Source: a virus
IMG/VR virus record: IMGVR_UViG_3300035670_000149
Location: 1-64,000 of that record
Length of the DNA: 64,000 nt
Direction: 5' to 3' (one strand)
A program made the translations under genes and the position numbers. Below the pieces are notes generated by a model. The model saw nothing but the letters and a program-made list of their open reading frames with translations, made no database searches and was not told where the DNA came from. Shown in pieces: positions 33,701 through 40,638 of this stretch (the first letter of the stretch is position 1; every line of letters starts with the position of its first letter).

Positions 33701-36700
33701 TGGAAGAGCGAAAGATCTTGCTGATTCAGGATCTGATACTGGATTATCTCTATTTGTCTGAGGATAGAAATATTGAATGTTTTGACTGAACTTCTCATTA
33801 GTAAATGGACTTACAGTTGGAGAAATGGAATTTTTAGATAAAAGTATGTGATAGACACCATCCTGTTGACCAGCAATGTATGTGTTGACTTCTGTTGATC
33901 TGTAAATACTAAACGTTTGATTTGCTTTTACTCTCTTGAATCTTGGTAAAGCAGTCGTTCTCAATGAAGTTGAATTTGTAAATACTCCAGGGTTTGTGTT
34001 TAGACCAACAACAAATGACTTTGCACTAGTAACACCGACAACCGTATAGTCTCTGTTGAAACCTGTTCCAGCAGTACCGGTGGTATTTGTGGAACTCGTG
34101 ACATTAATAATGGAAACATTTGATCCAACAGTCAAACCATGTGGTTTTTCTGTGTCAATATATGCAAATGGTGAAGAATATCTACATGTAGAAATGAAAC
34201 TTGGATTTCTTAGTTCACTTAGGTTAGATAATGTTTTGCCTGTAGTTGAATACAGATATGTAACTTCATTATTATTGAGTGCCCCAGTATCATTTGACTC
34301 TTGAATGACATAACCATCTACAGGAGGTCTGGCTGATGTAATTCCACTTCCAGATGGGATTACATATCTTGCACGATAGACAGTATCAAGTAATGCTCTA
34401 TCATCTTGCTTTCTGGTGATGTAAGTTCTAGGTGTAGAGTCCCCAAGAACAGAGGTTCCTAGACCAACAACCTGAGAGAAGAATGTATTATCTGTAGAAG
34501 ACGTTGATACATTTACATACCATTGATTATTTGCGATATCAAATTGAATTGGGTGACCAATATCTCCTGAATTTTTATCAGATACTCTTGATTCAATATT
34601 CAATACGCCACCAAGACTGTTGATTCCAATTGCTTCAGCAGCAAGAGCAGAGTTGAGAGATGTCGCTACTTGAATCTGATTATTGCCAGAGAAAGAAGCA
34701 TTTGCATTTTCTTTCGTAATTGCATAATAAACTCGGTTGTTTCTCAAACCATCAGGAAGAGCACCATTATCAGAAATAATACGAACTGATTCACCATTGA
34801 TAAAATTATGATCTGAAGTAAGAGTTAGAATATTTGAAGTAATACTATTAAATCCAACTGCTCTACCAACATATCCAATTTTTTTGGAAGTATATTGACT
34901 TGTAGTAATGCCATTGATTGGCATTGTGATTCTTGCTTTATACTCAATAGCACTACCACCAACGTTTAGTTGTACTTTGAGTTCATCGTTTTCTTTTGCA
35001 CCAAATCGGTAACCTTCAATTACGTTTTGAGGTCTTTGGTCAGAGTTATTTTGATTATATAAGTATAGTCTTCCAGTAGATCCAACACCAACAGCAGTTT
35101 GATAAACATCAATGGAATTAAATTCTACTGATGTTTCTGTAGTTTGAAGTTCTCTAGGAGGAATAACATGAGTCAAATAACCAATATCATCCTTTGCAAA
35201 AGCATCACTCTTGAATCCTTTTGATAAGAGTGATTTTGCTCCAAAGTTTGAGTTAGAGTTTGTAACGGATTGGTCTCCACCAGACTCTGTTACAAAATGC
35301 TCTGCAAATCCAATAGCAAAGATAGAAACTAACTGTAAAATAGAGTCATTGGTACACTTAATATGAAAATTAGTGTAGTCTGGTTTATAGATTGCTCTAG
35401 AATCTGATGATAAATTTGGAATCGTTGTTGCATCATCATATGATCCCGTAATTTCATTATATTTTACAAATGCATCATTATCTTTCTGTAGTCCAATTCC
35501 AGTAAATTGTGCGATAACCATGGATTTGAATCCAGTTGCCTTATTTCCTTCGGCAAGACAACCGCACATTCCAAATACAGAACGTAAAGATACGTTGAAA
35601 ATATAAGGAGAAGCAGAAGTTACAGTATCTACTACAATGTTTACAGTAGCATTTGCTGGATTTTCTAGAGCAGTAGTTGGAGCATTAGAAACTCTATATG
35701 TAAATTCTGTCGTACTAGTTACACCAGCACAGACATAATTGCCATTATAACCAGCGGCACTAATGCCATTGATTCGGATAGGTGTATCAACGTCAAGTCC
35801 AATATTTTTGATTGAATCAGTCGTTTGAACTGTGATTACAGTTGTAGCTGTTACTCCATCACCTGCTTTGATTGATGAAATACCTACACCATCTCCCTTA
35901 GAACCAACAATTCGGTACTCATCAATTTTTGGTTGAATATCAACATTTCCTGCAGGATAATCTGGTTGAATAGGTCTACCAGTCGCATCATCATATACAT
36001 CAGATATTTTTTCATAATACATTTGCAGATCTGTTCTGGTCTCTGCAATGTTCAAAAAACCATCATCAATGGTGACATTGTTTACACCATCGGCAAATTC
36101 AAAGCAAGAAAGTTTATGGTGGGAGAAATTAGGAACAAAGATATTGCTTGTGTAATCCTTATAGACAGTAGAATTCGGATCAGCATCAAAAATAGTAAAC
36201 TGATAGAAATAGCACGCACCAGTTACTCTAAAAATACAAGATCTACTAATCGCAGGATTAGATGGGTTGGGAACATATTTTGGTCTGATCTGAGTTTTTC
36301 TCAAATCTAAACCAACAAGTGATGTACCTCTAGGAATAATAACACCACCATTGATTGAATTCAATTTGTAGAGATCATTATCAGCAGTTGATAAATCAAA
36401 ATTACTGGTAAGATTGAATGGAGATAAAATTAAACCAGAAGTTCCATTTCTGTCTCTATATTTTGCTACTCCACTGCCATCATCATAAGGAATCCATCCA
36501 GGTCTATTATCAACAATATGTTCTCCTGGATAGACAAGAATGGTTGTTTTACCAAATCTATCGTTGTCAAGTCCTGCTTGATATGAAAATCTTGCCGACT
36601 CAATTAGTGCCCTTTGAATTGTTTTGAAAGGACGAGTGAGTGAATTTCCCTGATTCTCAATACTGTCTGTAGCATCAAGATCATTTGGATTTACATATAA

Positions 36701-36751
36701 AATATTGCCCTTGGCATTCTTTAGAAAATTCTGAAGTCTACTGAGACCCAT
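30749..36751 (-). CDS. Giant virion structural protein (2000 residues)
   Basis: The N-terminus NILYVNPNDLDATDSIENQG and RPFKTIQRALIESARFSYQA (residues 15-55) then ILVYPGEHIVDN is the start of a right-handed beta-helix of the pectate-lyase type, found in large cyanophage virion proteins. The long middle (residues 280-1500) has repeated small beta domains (GNYVCAGVTSTTEFTY, GNYNGDFVVANV and similar), and the C-terminal 400 residues return to GVGTSV/fibre-type repeats. It probably forms a long fibre or baseplate-attached structure. The gene has no late promoter of the usual form; CTAAATA lies upstream. Confidence 0.7.
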   Translation of the reverse strand: MGLSRLQNFLKNAKGNILYVNPNDLDATDSIENQGNSLTRPFKTIQRALIESARFSYQAGLDNDRFGKTTILVYPGEHIVDNRPGWIPYDDGSGVAKYRDRNGTSGLILSPFNLTSNFDLSTADNDLYKLNSINGGVIIPRGTSLVGLDLRKTQIRPKYVPNPSNPAISRSCIFRVTGACYFYQFTIFDADPNSTVYKDYTSNIFVPNFSHHKLSCFEFADGVNNVTIDDGFLNIAETRTDLQMYYEKISDVYDDATGRPIQPDYPAGNVDIQPKIDEYRIVGSKGDGVGISSIKAGDGVTATTVITVQTTDSIKNIGLDVDTPIRINGISAAGYNGNYVCAGVTSTTEFTYRVSNAPTTALENPANATVNIVVDTVTSASPYIFNVSLRSVFGMCGCLAEGNKATGFKSMVIAQFTGIGLQKDNDAFVKYNEITGSYDDATTIPNLSSDSRAIYKPDYTNFHIKCTNDSILQLVSIFAIGFAEHFVTESGGDQSVTNSNSNFGAKSLLSKGFKSDAFAKDDIGYLTHVIPPRELQTTETSVEFNSIDVYQTAVGVGSTGRLYLYNQNNSDQRPQNVIEGYRFGAKENDELKVQLNVGGSAIEYKARITMPINGITTSQYTSKKIGYVGRAVGFNSITSNILTLTSDHNFINGESVRIISDNGALPDGLRNNRVYYAITKENANASFSGNNQIQVATSLNSALAAEAIGINSLGGVLNIESRVSDKNSGDIGHPIQFDIANNQWYVNVSTSSTDNTFFSQVVGLGTSVLGDSTPRTYITRKQDDRALLDTVYRARYVIPSGSGITSARPPVDGYVIQESNDTGALNNNEVTYLYSTTGKTLSNLSELRNPSFISTCRYSSPFAYIDTEKPHGLTVGSNVSIINVTSSTNTTGTAGTGFNRDYTVVGVTSAKSFVVGLNTNPGVFTNSTSLRTTALPRFKRVKANQTFSIYRSTEVNTYIAGQQDGVYHILLSKNSISPTVSPFTNEKFSQNIQYFYPQTNRDNPVSDPESARSFALPTPIGEVSINDPQNSLTKETEIGKVIEFAGNIGLGITDIQSNSAGTAHTIFTKIDHGLNRIVSVSIANSGTNYGVGSGITESYYNAQLVGFAGSTVGKHATARVTIHPAGGITDIKIIDGGSAYAIGNTMTVTNLPKLAGSSDAVIRVEKIYNSVGECLDVQGVTSAIYQSHNTLYKISGIAVGKDKEIQVTSSTIVGSANTIGIGSEATLDTTIQLTGPVINISGFSYDAGSGIATFATVQKHGLYADNKIRIANASSSLYNGDFVVANVLGVTSFTSFIGIGTTVPATGTAEIYNYGTSSQGGVITSDDENISGRMTYAYAGITSTLSAQITNSTITDIYIQNVENLDLNIGDFIQIDEELMRIKSTTSTSSVDASSGYISNPISVFRGILGTKASSHPLDSVVKKVRCLPIELRRNSIIRASGHTFEYVGFGPGNYSTALPERIDRRLSPQEELLSQSTKVDGGVNVYTGMNNDGDFYIGNKKVSSATGQEEVFDAPIPSVTGEDVGETGVSVGFDVLTPLEVTISRSIRVEGGPDGNIISEFDGPVIFNNKVTSTAPGGLEATSLYLQGNTTVSRNYTVGISQPVLAGNSGDVVFNANPAKGGFIGWVYTTDNDWYRWGNVSASSTESIGIFDRIGIATETTGGCQLVIGSGRTESQSGFNAAGRSGVIVSCGGSLGIGTTRPQYDLHVVNNIYASGFVTAAFLYGNGSNITNLPNDSKWVGNEVGVGANIGIHTGLNNFVGVGSTMPDALLTVQYSTTQTAKAFAIKSGFGTEFVGINTLGRIGVGTSVARGILDVNGQFISNQYALSGVGTINAGIVTATTTLRAGVGGTVFHASGSSVGVGTIIPRARFDVDGSARFKTYSEAVATVAPVGNVVTIDLSQAQSFNVNITSIVNNFEILNPPSDSSSFTVKITQDSTGGYSVGIDTFKNSGGGNIPVYWSGSVIPIVTTTANKTDIYSFITFDGGSSFYGVPGGQNFG

Positions 36752-36779
36752 TGTATTACGACCAGGTTTTTGCTATATG

Positions 36780-37382
36780 TTATTTAGCAGGAGTCCACCT
36801 AACTGTTAGTGATTTATCAAACACCATAAGATAACGATGTTTACGATTTCTATCTTTCCATTCACCTTCAACTCCCTTTACGGAACCTCTTGAATGTTTA
36901 GTTCCGTCAGCATAATAAAAATCTTTTTTAGGGTCTGTCAACCCATAATAGACGAAATTGCAAGCGCGGTATATAGTTCCGTCATGGCGAGAACTGTCAG
37001 CGTAGCTAAGAATAGCACGAACTGGTACATCTTTTTTAAACCTCCTAATACAACGACTTACGAACCAAGATGTAATGTTATATTCTTCTTTTTGAGTATC
37101 TGGATGTATACAAAGTCTTGAGAGTTCGTATATTCCTTCTTGTTGATTTCTTTCTAGACCAAATGCCCCTACGGCGATTTCTGGAACTGGGATATTAGTA
37201 AAAACGCAAGCACCAAGGCAGCTGCCAATTCTAAGGGGGCATTCCCAGTCAGGACGTTTGAAAAGTCCATAATTGAATCCTGATTTGAAATCTTTAGATT
37301 CATCTTTTAGATAATGATATGTATAAAGAAGGTTTTTAATTTCATCTTTACATACCTTATCTATGTAAAAATTTGATTTCAT
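36780..37382 (-). CDS. Mom-like DNA modification protein (GNAT fold)
   Basis: 200 residues. LLYTYHYLKDESK near residue 18, YELSRLCIHPD near residue 88 and AILSYADSSRHDGTIYRACN then FVYYGLT (residues 122-150), ending with a basic RNRKHRYLMVF segment. These match the conserved blocks of the phage Mu Mom family, a GNAT-related protein that converts adenine to N6-carbamoylmethyladenine in DNA. Probably protects phage DNA from host nucleases. Lies 15 bp after an oxygenase gene. Family assignment from pattern only. Confidence 0.6.
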   Translation of the reverse strand: MKSNFYIDKVCKDEIKNLLYTYHYLKDESKDFKSGFNYGLFKRPDWECPLRIGSCLGACVFTNIPVPEIAVGAFGLERNQQEGIYELSRLCIHPDTQKEEYNITSWFVSRCIRRFKKDVPVRAILSYADSSRHDGTIYRACNFVYYGLTDPKKDFYYADGTKHSRGSVKGVEGEWKDRNRKHRYLMVFDKSLTVRWTPAK

Positions 37383-37396
37383 CTAAGTATTTGTGC

Positions 37397-37834
37397 TTAT
37401 TTTCTAACAAACCAAAAAGACAAAGTATATCTTGTTCCACTGGTTATTTCTTTTACACAATGCTTGATGGTAGAATTTGAAAATATAACAAGTTTTCCCA
37501 CTTTTGGATCACATGTATAATTTTGAAAAATCGTTTGTCCACCTCGATAATCATCATTTAGATACAATATAGCAGAAAAAAGATCTCCTTCATCATAATG
37601 CCAATCCATTTTAGAACTTTTTGGCCACTGTACAATTTGACAAAGAGATAATTTCACATCACTGTTCAATGACATGCATATTTTTTCTATTTTATCAGTA
37701 ACTTGGGATATTTTTTCAATATTAAGTGGATATGTATCTCGATACTGAAATACTCTATCAGTATTTTGTAAGTAAAATTGAATTATTTTATCACAATCTG
37801 CTTTACTTAGAAAATTTTTATCAATATAAATCAT
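37397..37834 (-). CDS. 2OG-Fe(II) oxygenase
   Basis: 145 residues, the shortest here. DWHYDEGDLFSAILYLND gives HxD, NSTIKHCVKEITSGTRYTLS gives distal His and arginine. It precedes the Mom-like gene by 15 bp and follows the tRNA genes. Candidate DNA- or protein-modifying oxygenase. ILYLNDDYRGGQTIF is the conserved strand. Confidence 0.75.
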   Translation of the reverse strand: MIYIDKNFLSKADCDKIIQFYLQNTDRVFQYRDTYPLNIEKISQVTDKIEKICMSLNSDVKLSLCQIVQWPKSSKMDWHYDEGDLFSAILYLNDDYRGGQTIFQNYTCDPKVGKLVIFSNSTIKHCVKEITSGTRYTLSFWFVRK

Positions 37835-37852
37835 GATAATTCCAAAAAATAA

Positions 37853-37924
37853 AGCCCCCGACTGGATTTGAACCAGCGACCAATGGTTTACAAAACCATT
37901 GCTCTACCACTGAGCTACAAGGGC
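37853..37924 (-). tRNA. tRNA-Thr (anticodon TGT)
   Basis: Minus strand. The acceptor stem begins GCCCTTG and ends CGGGGGC; anticodon stem ATGGT/ACCAT with loop TTTGTAA; T-arm GCTGG/CCAGT around TTCAAAT. About 72 nt, CCA not encoded. Confidence 0.9.
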
Positions 37925-37927
37925 AAT

Positions 37928-38000
37928 GGGCGTGGTGGGAGTCGAACCCACACTGGATGGATTTTAAGTCCACTTTCTCTGCCGATTGGAATACACGCCC
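37928..38000 (-). tRNA. tRNA-Leu (anticodon TAA) without a long variable arm
   Basis: 73 nt. Acceptor GGGCGTG/CACGCCC; D-loop AATCGGCAGA as in leucine tRNAs; anticodon stem GTGGA/TCCAT with loop CTTAAAA; T-stem GTGGG/CCCAC. The variable region is only 5 nt, although bacterial leucine tRNAs normally carry a long arm. Confidence 0.8.
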
Positions 38001-38004
38001 TTAG

Positions 38005-38076
38005 TAGGACTGCTGAGACTTGAACTCAGTTCACACCGTTATAAGCAGTGGGCCTTAACCCATAGGCGACAGTCCC
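38005..38076 (-). tRNA. tRNA-Ile (anticodon TAT)
   Basis: Acceptor GGGACTG/CAGTCCT, with one G-U pair; anticodon stem CACTG/CGGTG with loop CTTATAA; T-arm CTGAG/CTCAG around TTCAAGT. Reads ATA codons. Confidence 0.85.
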
Positions 38077-38084
38077 TTGATGAA

Positions 38085-38309
38085 TTAGCTACCTTCGTCG
38101 TGGTCGGTATGTATTCGGACTAATTCATCCTCATCATTGTTTGTGAGACCTGATTTGATAACGTCTTTCAAATCTTCAAATTCTGATGCAGGAACAATCA
38201 TAAACTCTCCATGATCTTTGTCTGTGATAATGAAGGATTCTCCGTTTTCAACTCTATCAAAGAGTTCATCAAAATTTTCTTGGAATTGTTCTGTGGTGAA
38301 TTTTTGCAT
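38085..38309 (-). CDS. Phd/YefM-type antitoxin-like protein, orphan
   Basis: 74 residues: MQKFTTEQFQENFDELFDRV then ENGESFIITDKD and FMIVPASEFEDLKD match the N-terminal fold and MIVP strand of prevent-host-death antitoxins. No toxin gene is next to it. In other phages such orphans neutralise host toxins or act as repressors. The basic recognition residues are few, so binding DNA is uncertain. Confidence 0.7.
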   Translation of the reverse strand: MQKFTTEQFQENFDELFDRVENGESFIITDKDHGEFMIVPASEFEDLKDVIKSGLTNNDEDELVRIHTDHDEGS

Positions 38310-38431
38310 TTCTTGCGATAAAAACGGAGAACTTCTTCGTAAAGGTTAGGTGAATACCTATTCATAAAAAGTAATAGGGTACTTTTTTACCGGAGTTTTT
38401 TATACCCGATTTTTGGAATAAAAAGTGAATT
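38310..38431. other. Non-coding gap upstream of the antitoxin gene
   Basis: 122 bp, AT-rich, with several short T/A tracts and no ORF. It contains TATAAA and TATGAA hexamers on the minus strand but no TTGACA. It must hold the promoter for the antitoxin/tRNA transcript or is read through. Confidence 0.4.
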
Positions 38432-38632
38432 TTAGTTTGAGACAGCGACCAAAGGACTTGCATAAACCAGGGTCTCATCATCAAGGACTGAACGACAGAA
38501 TTCTAGCACACTCATGAACTCTTCAATCCTTTCACAGTCAACAATCTTTTCATTTCCTTGATTGCTGTACAAAATGAATCGGCGGGCAGAAGTGTCAACG
38601 ACACAGCGAGTCAGATAGTCTTCCTCTTGCAT
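38432..38632 (-). CDS. Small conserved hypothetical protein
   Basis: 66 residues: RFILYSNQGNEKIVDCERIE then EFMSVLEFCRSVLDDETLVY. Short cyanophage proteins with RF-x-LYS-x-x-G pattern exist; function unknown. Its own promoter lies at 38656-38684. Confidence 0.65.
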   Translation of the reverse strand: MQEEDYLTRCVVDTSARRFILYSNQGNEKIVDCERIEEFMSVLEFCRSVLDDETLVYASPLVAVSN

Positions 38633-38655
38633 GATAGGATCTCGGTTACCTATCT

Positions 38656-38684
38656 AGTTTAGCACGGATCAAGGGCAATGGCAA
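38656..38684 (-). promoter_or_regulatory. Sigma-70-type promoter
   Basis: TTGCCA (38679-38684), 17 bp, TAAACT (38656-38661) on the minus strand, for the 66-residue gene. A weaker match to the consensus than the other sites. Confidence 0.45.
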
Positions 38685-38702
38685 GAGGAGTGTGCCAGTT
38701 TT

Positions 38703-39350
38703 TCAGGTGTCCCTACCATAATCATATCCAGCAATTGAATACTGGCTAGGGTCTCCAGGATAATCCGCAGGAGATTCTCCTTCATATTCGGGAATCAATG
38801 GTTCACCATCTTTTCTTGCTCCATGTACAAGATAGAAGCAATCAATATTAGATCCACTCTCAGATTTTACTTTAATCTGAGTTCCCCACTTAATTTCCTC
38901 AACCAAAAGATTTTGATTGGTTCCGATTGGGGTAAGATGCACCGTGATCGTATCTGCATCAACCAAATCTCTCCAATAATCTGGAAGATGAATTATGTTC
39001 GTGCCACTAATACGACCCCTGGCATAAACACCAGCTTCTGGTCCTTCAAGACAAACGTATCGCAAACGATGCCCATCTTTTGATGGGTGTTGAATATCAA
39101 ATCCTTTCCAAGACTGAACATTGATATTTCCTTGAAATGTAGGGGCAGTCACGGTTCCAGAACAATTGATATCTCCATCAACTTGAAGATCCTCTTCAAA
39201 TAATCCATTCTTCAAATGACAAGACACTTCATTACAGCAATCTGCTTCAAGATTATCTGCACGTCCGAAAGTTTCATCTTGTTCCCATACACTGGCTCCG
39301 CATCCAACATCTGGATCGGGATACAGTCCTTGACATCCTCCATGTGGCAT
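38703..39350 (-). CDS. Virion protein, paralogue of the one at 39361
   Basis: 215 residues. N-terminus with several cysteines (GCQGLYPDPDVGCGASVWEQ). The conserved core HRLRYVCLEGPEAGVYARGR then IIHLPDYWRDLVDADTITVH and TPIG occurs in both this and the next protein. The core recalls the conserved C-terminal part of phage spikes and chaperone-like domains. Probably baseplate or short-fibre part; role unknown. Confidence 0.65.
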   Translation of the reverse strand: MPHGGCQGLYPDPDVGCGASVWEQDETFGRADNLEADCCNEVSCHLKNGLFEEDLQVDGDINCSGTVTAPTFQGNINVQSWKGFDIQHPSKDGHRLRYVCLEGPEAGVYARGRISGTNIIHLPDYWRDLVDADTITVHLTPIGTNQNLLVEEIKWGTQIKVKSESGSNIDCFYLVHGARKDGEPLIPEYEGESPADYPGDPSQYSIAGYDYGRDT

Positions 39351-39360
39351 AATTTACCTC

Positions 39361-40062
39361 CTATTGTCCAACAAATTTATCAGTTAAAAGATCCTGTGCA
39401 GGAAAAACATTGGGTTCACGTGGAGTATCTGCTCTCTCTCCGTAAACTGTGTAATAGCAATTGATAGGAAGTGCAGAATGAGAATCAATTACGATCTCTA
39501 GTCCCTGAATTCCTTTTACGAATAAAACCTGAGGTGCTCCGATTGGAGTCAGGTTTACCGTGATTGAATCTTTATGAATCAACCACTCCCATTCGTCAGG
39601 AAGACGAATGATATTATTTCCTCTCAGTTTTCCACGTACAAATACGTCCTTTGTAGGACCTTCAATACATGTGTAACGAAGTTTATATCCTGGTTTTTTT
39701 GCATGATCAATAACAAAGTTGCAGCTGCCTTTGTTAATTGTAGAAATGAATGCCTTTCTTGCATTTATCTTGTCTGCAACAAGAGTTTTTGTTTTTGTCT
39801 CTTGTTCTACCCAAAGATTATCACGAATATGCTCATCATCCTTTACTTCTAATGCAAAAGCACCTTGTTGCTCTGCACTTTTGTTGATCATCACAGTTCC
39901 CTCCATGAGACCAAACTTATCAGGAGATCCTACATGAAGTCCATTTTCAATGTACTGACTGCCTAGAATTTTTTCGTCGTCAGTTTTACCAACACATGAT
40001 GAGGTTTGACCTCCCACCACACATTGTTTATGAACCTGTTCGTCATCAAATGTCCAAGCCAT
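39361..40062 (-). CDS. Virion protein, paralogue of the one at 38703
   Basis: 233 residues. The core LRYTCIEGPTKDVFVRGKLR, IRLPDEWEWLIHKDSITVNL, TPIGAPQ. A different N-terminus (HKQCVVGGQTSSCVGKTDDE). Located next to the gp5-like and beta-helix genes, so a baseplate-associated role is likely. Confidence 0.65.
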   Translation of the reverse strand: MAWTFDDEQVHKQCVVGGQTSSCVGKTDDEKILGSQYIENGLHVGSPDKFGLMEGTVMINKSAEQQGAFALEVKDDEHIRDNLWVEQETKTKTLVADKINARKAFISTINKGSCNFVIDHAKKPGYKLRYTCIEGPTKDVFVRGKLRGNNIIRLPDEWEWLIHKDSITVNLTPIGAPQVLFVKGIQGLEIVIDSHSALPINCYYTVYGERADTPREPNVFPAQDLLTDKFVGQ

Positions 40063-40065
40063 TTC

Positions 40066-40638
40066 TTACTCCACAATTTTGTCTTCTTGAGATGTTCCTC
40101 TTTTGCCATATCTAGAGGAAGCTGACTGTCCAGTACACTGAGAACCATACATTCCCAGAGTCCCATTGGATTTTAGTTCCATTTTATTTTCACTATTCAA
40201 TTCACATTTTTGTTTGCCGTTAACAATGACTTCTGGAGAATTCAGTTCAATTTTAGAATTGGATTTGAGTGTGATGACACCATCATCAGAATTACTTCCC
40301 AATGCTTCTATCGTGACATTTTTTCCCTGAATTTCAACATCACCACACTGACAAGTCAAACACAACCTCCCATTTTCAACTTGAATATTGAAAACAATAT
40401 CAGGTCTGGTTCTATCCTGCCCAGTTTTTATAATAATTCCGCCAGGAGATTCAAGAGTCGTGGTACTAAACGTGCCATTGCCCATGGGACGATCAATGTC
40501 CATGTAAAGACGATGACGTACATCTTGTTTGTTTCCAAGATATACAGCAGCTCTTACATTATCTGGATCTAATATTCCAAAATTTAGTTGTCCGTAATTA
40601 TTTTCTGTATAACTTGTAAAATCATTATTTTTAGACAT
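40066..40638 (-). CDS. Baseplate spike-associated beta-helix protein
   Basis: 190 residues. The C-terminal 100 residues (IEALGSNSDDGVITLKSNSK, ELNSPEVIVNGKQK, LNSENKMELKSNG) are short repeated beta strands as in spike beta-helices. Its start overlaps the end of the gp5-like gene by 8 bp. In this phage the gp5-like protein lacks an obvious C-terminal spike, so this protein may supply it. Confidence 0.6.
   Translation of the reverse strand: MSKNNDFTSYTENNYGQLNFGILDPDNVRAAVYLGNKQDVRHRLYMDIDRPMGNGTFSTTTLESPGGIIIKTGQDRTRPDIVFNIQVENGRLCLTCQCGDVEIQGKNVTIEALGSNSDDGVITLKSNSKIELNSPEVIVNGKQKCELNSENKMELKSNGTLGMYGSQCTGQSASSRYGKRGTSQEDKIVE

Noticed and set aside
36913-36941. TTGACA within the Mom-like gene
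   Set aside because: Inside coding sequence; the hexamer 17 bp downstream is TTATTA, and there is no gene start nearby.
38005-38076. Possible pseudo-tRNA or suppressor
   Set aside because: All stems pair and the anticodon is TAT, so it is a normal isoleucine tRNA.
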